In this document: piece after piece, positions 1-10,520 of the stretch
How positions within the stretch are numbered: position 1 is the first letter of the stretch
Layout: the number at the start of each line of letters is the position of its first letter
Assembly (NCBI GenBank): GCA_015478945.1
Contig: JABUQX010060132.1
Span: 40,001 to 64,044, forward strand
Direction: 5' to 3'
Length of the DNA: 24,044 nt
Origin: Trachelipus rathkii
Taxonomy: Eukaryota; Arthropoda; Malacostraca; Isopoda; Trachelipodidae
Program-made: the position numbers and the translations under genes
The notes under the pieces: generated by a model
Databases searched by the model: none
What the model was told of the DNA's origin: nothing
Seen by the model: the letters and a program-made list of their open reading frames with translations, nothing else

Positions 1-208
<208 letters not shown>

Positions 209-281
209 CATTGTCGTTAATTAGAAACTCTTTTTTTTTATTTATAATCATTATTATTTATTATATTATTTATTAAATTAT

Positions 282-292
282 TATTATTATTA

Positions 293-374
<82 letters not shown>

Positions 375-478
375 ATAATAATAAATAATAATAATAATAA
401 TAATAATAATACATAATAATAAATAATATAATAATAATAATAATATAATAATAATAAATAATAATTAATAATAATATA

Positions 479-519
<41 letters not shown>

Positions 520-520
520 T
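282..520. repeat. Compound (TTA)n-(GTA)13-(ATA)n microsatellite with inverted arms
   Basis: TTA units (about 293-335) pass directly into 13 GTA units (336-374) and then into ATA/AAT units with scattered interruptions up to about 519. The left arm (TTA) and right arm (TAA) are reverse complements, so a single strand could fold into a long A-T hairpin with the GTA block at its apex. Confidence 0.93.
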
Positions 521-760
521 CAACTTTTAATTTATTAAATCACTATATTTTTCTTTGCAATTACATTAGTCTAAAACCGTACAAAATTTTTTTAGCAATT
601 CTTATAGAGATCATTTTCATAGTTAAATTTTTTTCTCAGCTTTTAACTTAATTTTCAATTGCTTTCATAACTTTAAAATTAAAGAATAAATGATTTTTTT
701 ATTAGTGGCCTTAACAATTTCTTAAATTATGGATTTAAATTATTTGTTGCTACATATACC
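521..760. other. AT-rich unique spacer
   Basis: About 240 bases of AT-rich, mostly non-repetitive sequence between the compound microsatellite and the tRNA-like head. No coding signal, RNA gene or recognisable site was seen. Confidence 0.6.
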
Positions 761-831
761 GTGGAACAAGCAGTAGAGATAGAGAGAGTCGCAAGGCAGA
801 GGGATCGGGTTCGATCTCTCTCGTTCGGATC
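761..831 (+). mobile_element. tRNA-like head of a probable SINE (copy 1)
   Basis: The segment has the layout of a polymerase III internal promoter: a weak A-box-like TGGAACAAGCAG near 762, and a good B box GGTTCGATCTC at 808-818 (one mismatch to GGTTCGANNCC). It shares GAGTCGC (786-792) and TTCGGATC (824-831) with the tRNA-like sequence on the - strand at 12424-12495. In both copies exactly 15 bases separate GAGTCGC from the B box. I could not fold it into a proper cloverleaf, so it is a tRNA-derived repeat head or tRNA relic, not a working tRNA. The 3' boundary is uncertain and may extend into the 26-bp tandem repeat that follows. Confidence 0.5.
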
Positions 832-886
832 TTTATTAGAATTACCTATAGTATTCACCTCTTAAATAGGGCATTACCCGTGAGGT

Positions 887-1032
887 GATGTATTGTTTGT
901 CTTTTAACATTTGACGTATTGTTTATCATTTAACATTTGATATATTGTTTATCAATTAACATTTGATGTATTGTTTATCATTTAACATTTAATGTGTTGA
1001 TTTATCATTTGATGTATTATTTATATTTAACC
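887..1032 (+). repeat. 26-bp minisatellite, about 5.5 copies
   Basis: Four full 26-bp units lie head to tail at 887-912, 913-938, 939-964 and 965-990. Each starts GAYGTATTGTTT or a one-base variant and ends TTAACATTT. A shortened 20-base unit (991-1010) and a degenerate partial unit (1011-1032) follow. The array begins about 55 bases after the tRNA-like head, so it may be the tail of the same element. Confidence 0.9.
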
Positions 1033-1381
1033 GTAATTTTTGTATGTATAATTGAATTATTATTGCTATTACGAGCAATATTTAAAATAATAAAACTCTC
1101 TTGCTTAAATTGACTAAAAAGTTTACTGCTTCCTTTTGTTTATTATCGCCAATATTATGTTAAACTATACATCTATTTTAAGCCCATACCATATACGCAT
1201 TATATCTCTTTTTAACTTTGTATGTGATGTGTGTGTGTTTATGGTAAGCGATTATCATCACATGGAAATAACGCTTGTAAAGTACGTTTAAAACGAATAA
1301 AATGTTTCAGTGAATATAATCACACACTTCAAAAGATAACTTTTGGTATGCAAATATTAACAAACAAACCAATTAATTGGC

Positions 1382-1385
<4 letters not shown>
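1033..1385. other. AT-rich unique spacer, no gene seen
   Basis: Non-repetitive, moderately AT-rich sequence. A 65-codon open frame overlaps it from 1231 but runs into the adjoining TA repeat and resembles no known protein. It is probably intronic. Confidence 0.6.
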
Positions 1386-1421
<36 letters not shown>

Positions 1422-1435
1422 TATATAATTTATAT

Positions 1436-1482
<47 letters not shown>

Positions 1483-1530
1483 TATATACTATAATAATTA
1501 TAATATATATATATAATATATATATAAATA
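1386..1530. repeat. (TA)n dinucleotide microsatellite
   Basis: Long TA runs are broken by AATA and TTTA interruptions. Nothing else is present in the block. Confidence 0.95.
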
Positions 1531-1706
1531 AAAAAATATTCCTTTTTTTTCGTGTAGCATATTTCAAATTCATTTACATTTTTATTATGTAAAAGAACTG
1601 AAAATACGTAAAGTATTTAAAATTTACATTTTAAACACTTTCCATTTATTTTACTTTTGCCTAATACTAATGATGCATTTAATTATATTCTACTTTATAC
1701 TTACAT

Positions 1707-1846
1707 TATGTATGTATGTATGTATGTATGTATGTATGTATGTATGGTATTGTATGGTATGTCGTATGTAAGTATGTTTATTGTATGTATTATGTATGTC
1801 ATGTATGTATGTATGTATGTATGTATGTATGTATGTATGTATGTAT
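1707..1846. repeat. (TATG)n tetranucleotide microsatellite, two runs
   Basis: Ten perfect TATG units at 1707-1746, a degenerate centre with TATGG, TCGTATG and TATTG variants, then a perfect run of about 11.5 ATGT units at 1801-1846. The open frame of Met-Tyr-Val-Cys repeats across it is a by-product of the repeat. Confidence 0.96.
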
Positions 1847-2001
1847 TTTAAAATTTTATTTATTTTTAATTTACTAATAATTATATTTAATTTCTTTAGT
1901 CCTTACTATAATTTTATAATATATAATTTCATACCTTTTAACTTTTAAACTTTCTGACTTTTAATAACTGAATTTTATAAAAAAGGCTATATTTTATACT
2001 C

Positions 2002-2205
2002 AGAACAATGTGTTCTCAAAAAAGGAAAAAAGAGAACTCACTGGTCCGACCTTTTATATAAGAGCAATGGGTTCTCAAATAATAAGAACAGGGGAAAACA
2101 TTAGTCTGGTCTTTTTATATCGAGAACTATTGTGTTCTCTAAATGGAAAAGGAGAGCGAACATATTGGTCTGACCTTTTATAACGTAGCAATATGTTCTC
2201 TAGGT
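2002..2205. repeat. 59-63-bp tandem repeat, three units plus a partial fourth
   Basis: Units begin near 2002, 2061, 2122 and 2185. Each starts with an AGARCA/GAGAAC-like motif and TGTTCTC or GGTTCTC, passes through an A/G-rich centre, then GGTCYGACC (GGTCTGGTC in unit 2) and TTTTATA. The fourth unit keeps only the first part (GCAATATGTTCTC). Unit 1 opens with a perfect palindrome AGAACA-ATG-TGTTCT (2002-2016). Divergence between units indicates an old array. No function can be assigned. Confidence 0.85.
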
Positions 2206-2381
2206 GCATTTAGAGACCTTTGTATTTAAGATCTTTCCTTTGTTATACCTTCATATTTTTTGGGGGGCAAAGATTCCTTTAATTTTAACTCTTACGCGCT
2301 ATCACTCTATAAGAATGTTGAAACCACACTATATAGCTACTACTACTGCTACTATTATTGTTATTACTACTTATAATTGTA

Positions 2382-2545
<164 letters not shown>

Positions 2546-2564
2546 ACAATAATTATCTGAATAT

Positions 2565-2712
2565 ATTATATATATCATATATATATATATTATATATAAA
2601 GTATGATATAGTTATATATATATATATTATATATATTATATATTAGTTATATAGTATATATATATTTATAGTGAGTATATAATATATATAGGTATATAAT
2701 TATATATAATAT
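2565..2712. repeat. Degenerate TA-rich block
   Basis: TATATA runs are interrupted by GTATGATA, GTGAGTATA and similar steps. No other content seen. Confidence 0.85.
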
Positions 2713-2945
2713 AATAAGCTCGTATATTAATTTGTAAATATTGACCAGTCAAATAAATGTAATAGATCTACACGATACATAGTAATCACCAAATTAGATC
2801 TCAGGCACTTGTATTTACATAAAATAATACTAATTAATTAAGAACGCTTTCCAGATTCAATTTGCTTTGCATTCATATTGTATCGAATGCGTCAAAAACT
2901 GGATTCATTCATTACATCGATTACGTGGATTTATTTCGAGTAAAA
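2713..2945. other. Unique island inside the presumed Bar intron
   Basis: About 230 bases of non-repetitive sequence between microsatellites. It contains ATTAATTAA and TCGATTA strings of the kind bound by homeodomains, which occur readily by chance in AT-rich DNA. No exon with open frame and splice sites was found. It is one of few places where an intronic regulatory element could sit, but that is speculation. Confidence 0.35.
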
Positions 2946-2986
2946 AAATAAAAATAAAAAAAAAAAAAAAAAATAATTTTTTTTTA
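2946..2986. repeat. A-rich tract followed by T run
   Basis: TAAAAAAATAAAAAT leads into 18 A residues (2956-2973), then TAA and nine T residues. The two halves could pair as a short hairpin. Confidence 0.8.
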
Positions 2987-3058
2987 TTGTTATGCAAATC
3001 TTGCAAATTTTAATACATGTTGGTAAAATAAATATTATGATTAATGGGATTATGTATT

Positions 3059-3395
<337 letters not shown>

Positions 3396-3590
3396 TGGTT
3401 ATCATTTATACATCTTGTTATTATCGTTAAGACTCCGCAATGCACTTGTCTTGTCTTGATGGATTCTTCCTTTGTTTTTGTTTTTTTGTTGTATTTTTAA
3501 TTCAATTGTATATTTCTCTGATATTTGGGATGGGTGTTGGTGCGTCGCAGGCAGTTTGATCCTTGCAAGATGATTTATTGGATCTATTCG
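3396..3590. other. Unique spacer between microsatellites
   Basis: About 195 bases of ordinary-complexity sequence with a T-rich stretch (3467-3515) followed by GTGCGTCGCAG near 3550. This vaguely resembles a splice acceptor, but no open Bar-like frame follows, so it is not called as an exon. Confidence 0.5.
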
Positions 3591-3591
3591 A

Positions 3592-3602
3592 TAATAATAA
3601 TA

Positions 3603-3645
<43 letters not shown>

Positions 3646-3660
3646 CAATAATAATATTAA

Positions 3661-3701
<41 letters not shown>

Positions 3702-3718
3702 TAATAATAATAAATAAA
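3592..3718. repeat. (AAT)n microsatellite
   Basis: AAT/ATA units with a few interruptions, in the opposite orientation to the TTA cluster at 3085-3394. Confidence 0.94.
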
Positions 3719-3879
3719 ATGTATAAACTTAAATACTGTGAAGCCATAAAGGAAAATGATTCATGCACTCTAGTATTTTTTTTTTTTTAAAATCATTTTC
3801 TAGTATAATATTATTATTTGAATAATTACCTATGTAATGATAAACAATTAAATAAAATCTAAAGTCTAGAGTCTATTAT

Positions 3880-4104
<225 letters not shown>

Positions 4105-4212
4105 TCAAATTTATTAATCGTGCAATATTGAAATATATTATTTTATTTCCATTATTTTAATAAATGTGAATTCTTGAAAAAAAAATTCTTGAAAATCATT
4201 CACCTAAAAACT

Positions 4213-4213
<1 letters not shown>

Positions 4214-4246
<33 letters not shown>
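4214..4246 (+). repeat. (A)33 homopolymer
   Basis: Thirty-three consecutive A residues end 51 bases before the splice acceptor AG at 4296-4297. It could be the tail of an old retrotransposed insert, but no insert body or target-site duplication was recognised next to it. Confidence 0.95.
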
Positions 4247-4251
<5 letters not shown>

Positions 4252-4279
4252 ACCCAAAGATTTCATTAATTACTCATTT

Positions 4280-4297
4280 GTTGCACTTTATTTTCAG
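4280..4297 (+). promoter_or_regulatory. 3' splice site of the homeodomain exon
   Basis: The sequence TTGCACTTTATTTTCAG is a pyrimidine-rich tract ending in CAG, directly before the open frame that leads into the homeodomain. The exon begins at 4298 with the last two bases of a split codon (phase 1). Confidence 0.85.
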
Positions 4298-4508
4298 ATC
4301 GTGGTCTTTGCGGAGTACTTGACGATAGTAGTCAACCGCCTTGTAAAAAGCAAAGAAAAGCACGAACGGCCTTCACAGATCATCAACTTCAGACGCTTGA
4401 AAAGAGTTTTGAAAGACAAAAATATTTGAGTGTTCAAGACCGGATGGAACTCGCTGCAAAGCTCAATCTTACTGATACTCAAGTTAAAACCTGGTATCAA
4501 AACAGAAG
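4298..4508 (+). CDS. B-H1: Bar-class homeobox protein, homeodomain exon (partial gene)
   Basis: This internal exon of 211 bases encodes a short linker ([15 protein letters not shown]) and residues 1-53 of a 60-residue homeodomain (from 4351). Bar proteins are nuclear DNA-binding transcription factors used in neural, sensory and limb patterning. Seen directly: [20 protein letters not shown] (helix 1, with invariant L16 and F20), [18 protein letters not shown] (helix 2) and recognition-helix motif [10 protein letters not shown] with W48, Q50, N51 and R53. Tyr at position 49, where nearly all homeodomains have Phe, together with Thr47 is the Bar-class hallmark. The exon starts in phase 1 and ends two bases into codon 53 before a GT donor (4509-4510). 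Upstream exons with the N-terminus and start codon are not in the window. Whether the orthologue is B-H1, B-H2 or BARHL cannot be settled, so the symbol is provisional. Confidence 0.96.
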
Positions 4509-4686
4509 GTATGATTATTTTGATCAAGACATCTTAAATAATATTAAACTTTGGCAACTATTTTTTCATTATCTGTATGGCATTTGATATTAATCAAACG
4601 AATTTAATGTCTGAGCATTGAGTGGCTTATAGACTGTATATTTTATTTACGTATTTCAATGTCTCCTTTTTTTTTTACCTATGCAG
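4509..4686 (+). other. 178-bp intron within homeodomain codon 53
   Basis: The donor is AGAAG|GTATGA and the acceptor is a T-rich tract (CCTTTTTTTTTTACCTATGCAG) ending at 4686. Splicing joins AG to A and restores Arg53, giving the continuous NRRTKWKRQ homeodomain end expected for the family, which strongly supports both boundaries. The open frame from 4622 that includes intron sequence is not the true start of the exon. Confidence 0.95.
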
Positions 4687-5191
4687 AACAAAGTGGAAGC
4701 GACAAACAGCAGTTGGACTGGAACTGCTGGCAGAAGCAGGTAATTACGCTGCTTTGCAACGGTTATATGGTTCTGGATACGCTTGGCCATATCCTCCACA
4801 GCCTTCTTCAGCTGCTGCTGCTGCCGCGGCTGCTGCAGCTCTTACTCCAGGGGCATCATCGGTTGACCTTTACTATCGACAGGCTGCTCTGCAGAAGCCT
4901 TTAGCTTATAGACTTTTTCCACCTGGACTTCCATTGATACCGTTACAAACAGACCCAACTCGAGAAGCTCTAAGGCCTGAAGCTCTTCGTCAAGATTTTC
5001 GGCCAGAGTCTCTATTATCCGAATCTGTCAGACAAGAGGCTTTCCGAAACGATCTTCTAAGGCCAGATATTATTAGAATTCCAGAAGCTTTGCGTCCAAC
5101 ATTTCTCCACAGAGAAGAATCCTTCAAAGCCGAAACCTCGATATCTTCAAATGGGGAAGGATTTTGTTTTTACCGGATGACAGGATGTTAG
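4687..5191 (+). CDS. B-H1: Bar-class homeobox protein, C-terminal exon (tail apparently broken)
   Basis: The exon completes Arg53 and encodes TKWKRQ (end of helix 3), then the Bar-family extension AVGLELLAEAGNYAALQRLYG. Next come YAWPYPPQP, ten Ala residues from mixed GCN codons (about 4808-4840), LTPGASSVDLYYRQ, and a proline/leucine segment around PPGLPLIPLQTDP. From about 4954 there is an R/E/L/P-rich series of degenerate repeats (REALRPEALRQDFRPESL and so on). The part visible in the two exons is 237 residues plus one split codon before the TAG at 5189-5191. The last residues (GFCFYRMTGC) look unlike a natural end: coding-like sequence resumes in the same frame after the stop (see 5170-5356). 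The usual nuclear transcription-factor role is inferred from the homeodomain. The sequence is markedly less AT-rich than its surroundings, consistent with real coding constraint. Confidence 0.93.
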
Positions 5192-5356
5192 TAAAATCGA
5201 TTCACGCAAACCTCGTACGTGAAGAACAGAGAACGCAAGTAATCTATTAAAGGAGGTCCTGAAACACCATCTGATCTTAGTTCTGCCCCAACAGATTTGA
5301 GAGTAAGAGGATCTCCGGATTTACAAACTGTTACCTCAGCAAACTTCACGCCATAA
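5170..5356 (+). other. Displaced C-terminal tail of the Bar protein (frame-broken)
   Basis: After the TAG at 5189, the same frame meets TAA at 5192 and TAA at 5240. From 5243 it then reads SIKGGPETPSDLSSAPTDLR, continues VRGSPDLQTVTSANFTP and ends in TAA at 5354-5356. This Ser/Thr/Pro/Asp composition is like a transcription-factor C-terminus and unlike translated AT-rich noise. Between the two halves, a different frame (codons beginning 5170) is open as LPDDRMLVKSIHANLVREEQ and on to the TAA at 5248. The simplest reading is a shift near 5140-5170 and a compensating one near 5240-5250, whether from consensus errors or real indels. I found no intron with GT-AG ends that restores the frame. Confidence 0.6.
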
Positions 5357-6417
5357 GCAATTAAACTTTAGAAGTAAATAAAATAAATATTACCCTCTTC
5401 ATGTAGTGTCATAAATACAATAAATCGAGACTATTACAAAAAACAATGCTGGATGAATGCACATATCTCTGTTTCTCATGCTATAGCATAAAGAAGTGTA
5501 GAACACTTTTATGTAGGGAGTCGCGTTTGTGTGCGACCTTTCGCTGAGATTTTAAATTAAAAAACATAGATTACATAATTAACTAAGAGACGAGACAATA
5601 TAAAATTTAGTGAGAATCACTGAAAATATAAAAATTATAAACTATCAAGAACCACTGAATCATCCACCGAATGTTATTTTTAAAGGTGTGGAACTCTTTT
5701 ATTAAAATGCAAATTTATTTACTGAAAGATAAATTTCAGGTGCACTCTCTACGTTCTTATGTAGTGTTATAAGCTCACGAGAGTATATGCAGAAATGAAT
5801 AGTCATATACTATATAGTTAATGAGTATATTGAAATTGATGCGAAGGTGATAGGAGGAATTTCTCTGAAACAATCCCAGAGAGTTTAGTAATAGTGAGTA
5901 AGAGCTTATATAATAATATAGTATATATACGAAGCAAACTAATGTATTTAAAGCTATTTGCAGAAGGTGTAAGGATAAGTGTATGTAATAATTATAATCT
6001 CTACAAAGATTAGCTATATATATATTATAAATGTATAATAGTAAGAGTGAAGTGAGGAAGATAAGTAGTAGTAATACATTGGTAATGAGTTTATAACATT
6101 TAGTAAGTTATTGCATAAATAAAATGTTCATAAAATAAGATGAATATATATTTGGAGGTAGAGGAACCCAGAAAGATTGTTGCTAATTATCTGGAAATGA
6201 AAATTATAAATTTTATAATATGTAGTCGTAGGCAGATCTTGAGGTATTGTTACTATTAATATAATTAATTACTATTGATTACATACAAAATAGATATACA
6301 TTAGAGTTTTATATGTTGATTATGAAGACCCATAGAGAGCTTAATATCTTCATTATAAATAAACAAATAAATTATATTCGTCGTTAACAGTTCATAAAGA
6401 AACCATGAGAAATGTAA
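5357..6417 (+). other. Probable 3' UTR and downstream flank of the Bar gene
   Basis: About 1 kb of non-repetitive sequence, less AT-extreme than what follows, with no open frame of note. It ends where TA repeats start. It may be 3' UTR if the distal AATAAA motifs near 6360 are used. The strand is inferred from the gene, not from any direct signal. Confidence 0.4.
5377..5424 (+). terminator. Candidate poly(A) signals
   Basis: AATAAA occurs at 5377-5382, overlapping another at 5382-5387, and again at 5419-5424. All lie within 70 bases of the last plausible stop (5354-5356). More AATAAA motifs at 6358-6363 and 6366-6371 could serve a longer 3' UTR. In AT-rich DNA the motif is common, so position is the main support. 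Confidence 0.5.
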
Positions 6418-8033
6418 AATATATATATATATATATATATATTGAGTTAATACGTAATAAGGCTATACTAATTTGCCTTATTTTTTATTATATCCAAATA
6501 TTTAATTAAATTTCGTATTATTATATATATCATATAATATATATATAATTTATACTATAAATATATATATATATAATTATATATAATAATATATTATATA
6601 ATATTATTAATATATATATTAATATAATTAAATATATTAAATAATTAAAATATATAGGACCGTATATACATTTAAATTTTTTTAATTATTTTTTTAAACA
6701 TAATCTTGTATATATCTAATATATATACTATTAATATATATATATATATATATAATATAATATATATATATAATTAATATATAATATATATATATTAATA
6801 TATTATTATATATTAATTTATATTAATATAATTATTATATATAATATTAATATATATATATATATTAATATATATAATATATATATTAAAATAATATATA
6901 TATATAATATATATATATTTAAAATATATTTATATATATAATATTTATATATATATATATATATAAATATATATGTATATTAATATATAATATATATAAA
7001 TATTTATTAAATTTATAATAGTTTATAATATTATTATATATTATAATTATAAATATATTAATATATATTAATATTTAATTAATATATAATATATATATAT
7101 TAATATATTATATTAATATATATTATATATATAATATATATATATATATATTATATGTACAAATATATATTAAATATATATATATATTAATATTAATAAT
7201 ATATATGATATATATAATATTATATTAATATATATTATATATATATATATTAGATTATAATATATATATAATTAAGGAAATTATAAATAAATCATCATAT
7301 ATAAATGTTTTATAGTAAGAATCTATATAGTGAGTTATTAAAAATATAGTTTTGATTTAAAATTTAATAAACTATAATTTTCGTTATATATATTATATTA
7401 TATAAGTATATTACTTACATATATAATAATTAACTTTGGTTCATATATAATAAACTGAAATGAAAACATTTAAGGTTAATATAAAATAGTGTAAATACAT
7501 ATTATAATAATACAAATTATAAAATATATAATAGTAAATATATATTGATTATATATAACGTTTAAAATAAATATAATAAAATAACATAATAAATTAAAAT
7601 ACATTTTTATAATGAAAAATAATATTGTATGTTATATTCTATAATTTACTGTTATTTTTATTACCAAATTTAGATATATATATTTATATATTGCATAATA
7701 TATATATATATTATATATATAATATAAATATAATATATACATTAAATATAGTAATATATAGTATACATACAATTTAGTAGTAAAAAATATTATCTATTAT
7801 TAAATTATCATATATTATATAATATTATATATAATAATATAATATAAATATATATATAAATACAGTATTAAAATATATATATTATATTTATTAATACATA
7901 ATATAAAATTAGAATATAATAATATATATATAATAGAAATAAATATATATATATAAATATATATTAATTAATAATATTAATTATATAATATACATACATA
8001 TATTATATATTAATATTAATATTATATTAATAT
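6418..8033. repeat. Degenerate TA/ATTA low-complexity block
   Basis: Almost only A and T, made of TATA runs with AATA, TTAA and ATTA interruptions and no fixed period visible by eye. A somewhat more complex section sits at about 7262-7670. The boundary at 8034, where CGTCCCTCGTTC begins, is abrupt. Confidence 0.85.
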
Positions 8034-10002
8034 AATCGTCCCTCGTTCTTTACGTCTGTGGACCTTAAAGGGACATATATTACTACAGTCATTAGTGTTG
8101 CCATTTATTTCAACATCAGTTTTGTTCTCTACCCTCTACTCTAAGCCTTTTATACTTCGAATTAGTAAAGTCCTTATACTCTGTCGCTAATTGTGAGTAT
8201 AATGATCTTATAATAGCTACGGATATTTTCAGTCAAGTATATCATACTACTGTAGCAGTAATATATTATCTCAGATAGTATATAAATTGTTAATACACCC
8301 TATGAAAGACAAGATTTCCCCTCATATATCATTTATCTTATCCACTATATGACTTAGTATGTATCCTATAACAATTCAATTAGAAATTATAATTATTTTA
8401 TAATCTCCTTTGGAGTGAGATGTCCTTTAGAGTAGATCAATGAGTTCTCTAATGTATGAGTTATATGTATTTACACTCGGTATATTACAGTTTGTAACTA
8501 TTTATATTATTTACCTTAATCGCATTATTTTTAAGTTTCTGTAATTTATTAATGTGAACGTTAGATATATATTGACATCGGTTGAATATACTTTATCTAT
8601 TAATATTGGGATTACATGACGACATAGACACTTTGAGAAGTAATTAGTAGTGAAATTCCCTGTGATCAGTATATAGTGGCAATTTCAGGTTTGTTTTACG
8701 CTGATTTAATCACTAGTTCTATTTACTATAGGTGCCTTAATCATATTATATATGCGATATCATAAGTTGCCAGTGATATGATATATAGGAAGTTTGTTCT
8801 TATGCTTTAGTCAAGGTGTTAATGCGTATCAGTGGTCGATTATAATATACGTGGCCTGTGTCATGTATATAAAAATAAATTTATATACATCCAATCAGCG
8901 ATTAAAAACATTCATAGCAATAATAGAACATATAGTCCACTTATATTTCACCCTAGCTAATATATTACAATCACATAGTACTATTTTTTATCTGATATAT
9001 ATAATTACCTAATCGTCATTTCTAGTATAAACATCCAAAGGATTCTTTATGATTGAGGAGTAGATTATAGTGATATACCTATATATAATTTTTGATATTA
9101 GTAAGTACTATATTTATGATTCATATACTAATAATATAAGCTATGTATATATATATATATAATGAAATTTTTTTATATAATATGTATTAGAGGACCTTCA
9201 TAGGTACCTTAGTAGAGTACGCTAATTTATAAGTATAATATAGTAATCGTACGAATCTATAAGTTCTTCGATACTAATATAATCTTTTGACTAAGTTAAA
9301 ATTTATTATATGATACCTGTATTTTACCGTGAAATTTTTTTTGTCTCTCATTATTTATTTATTTACTATGAAATTATTCAATATTATTATATTTTTATAT
9401 ATTAATATTATATAAAACTATGGATCTTAATTATTATTATTAATATATTATTTAAGTATTATTGTTGTAATACTATTATTTGAGTTAGATTACCAATATA
9501 TTTATTCATTATATTATTTTTATTATGTATTCTAATTTTATTAATATTTTTACCTGCTCGATTTTTATATTTAATCTGAAATGAGTTTTTATTATATTCT
9601 TTCTTTAATGACTTTTCTTGCTAATTTAAAAATTTCATATATCGTATTAGATTAAGTAGTTTATGTTCTAATTTACATATTATTATTGTTTAATTATTAT
9701 CAATTATTTAAGGTTTTATTGATGATTATTATTATTATATTATTTCTATTGTCTATTATTTTTATTTCATCAATATTTGAATTTAGACACACACTTATTA
9801 TTATTCATCTGACCGTCAGTTTCCTAGAACAAAACATACATTCAACCATTTCCTTAACTCATCTCTCACAAATAACCTACAATTAACACTTTAGATAAAA
9901 AATGCAATTTGCCATATTAAAAGAAACTCTTGGTCAAAATTAAAACATCTAAAAACTATTATCTTACAACGACACAAACTATGCTAACATATTTCATTCC
10001 AT
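8034..10002. other. AT-rich non-repetitive region, no gene recognised
   Basis: Nearly 2 kb of AT-rich sequence with stops in all frames. The longest open frames (72 codons at 8794-9012 and 66 codons at 9686-9886) are Ile/Leu/Tyr-rich, as expected from AT-rich DNA, and resemble no known protein. A short TA run lies near 9140-9162. Confidence 0.6.
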
Positions 10003-10520
10003 ATTTATATATATATTAATATATAATATATGTAATATATATTAATATATATTAATATGATATATATATTAATATATTATATATATATATATATTAAATA
10101 TATATATTAATATATATATATTATATATATATATATATATATTATTTATTATATATATATTTATAATATATAAATATTAATTTTTTTATATTTAATAGTT
10201 TTGTTTTGACTTTATATAAAATATAATTACATACTAATAAAACAACAAGTATAGTAAAATACAAGGACTCTTCAAATAATTAATATATATATATATATTA
10301 TAATATATTAATAATATATATATTGTATATATCAAATAATAAATATTTAATCAATATATAATATATATAATATATTATATATATAATATATTATATATAT
10401 ATAATATATATACAGTTTAATATATTATATATATATATAAAACTATATACGATAAATATTGAAATAATATTTATATATATCATGTCAAAATTCGTATATC
10501 ATGAATTATATATTATATAT
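10003..10520. repeat. Degenerate TA-rich block
   Basis: TATA runs with TTAA interruptions, broken by a more complex patch at about 10180-10280. Confidence 0.85.

Noticed and set aside
887..1032. CRISPR-like array of 26-bp repeats
   Set aside because: The units are directly adjacent with no spacers and the context is eukaryotic; it is a minisatellite.
1657..1851. Met-Tyr-Val-Cys repeat open frame
   Set aside because: It is produced by the TATG tetranucleotide repeat, with no other coding evidence.
4294..4527. 77-codon frame on the - strand opposite the homeodomain
   Set aside because: It is antisense to a clearly conserved homeodomain exon and runs across both of its splice sites.
4622..4686. 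Start of the C-terminal exon's open frame, reading MAYRLYILFTYFNVSFFFYL
   Set aside because: This part is intron: removing 4509-4686 restores the homeodomain NRRTKWKRQ, and 4622 is not an ATG.
4659..4904. 81-codon + frame overlapping the C-terminal exon
   Set aside because: It is the shifted reading of the Bar exon; its Leu-rich part comes from the Ala-encoding GCN run.
5191..5255. Small intron joining the Bar frame to its tail
   Set aside because: The GT at 5191 with AG at 5252 or 5255 would recreate a TAG stop at the junction, and no other donor-acceptor pair examined restores the frame.
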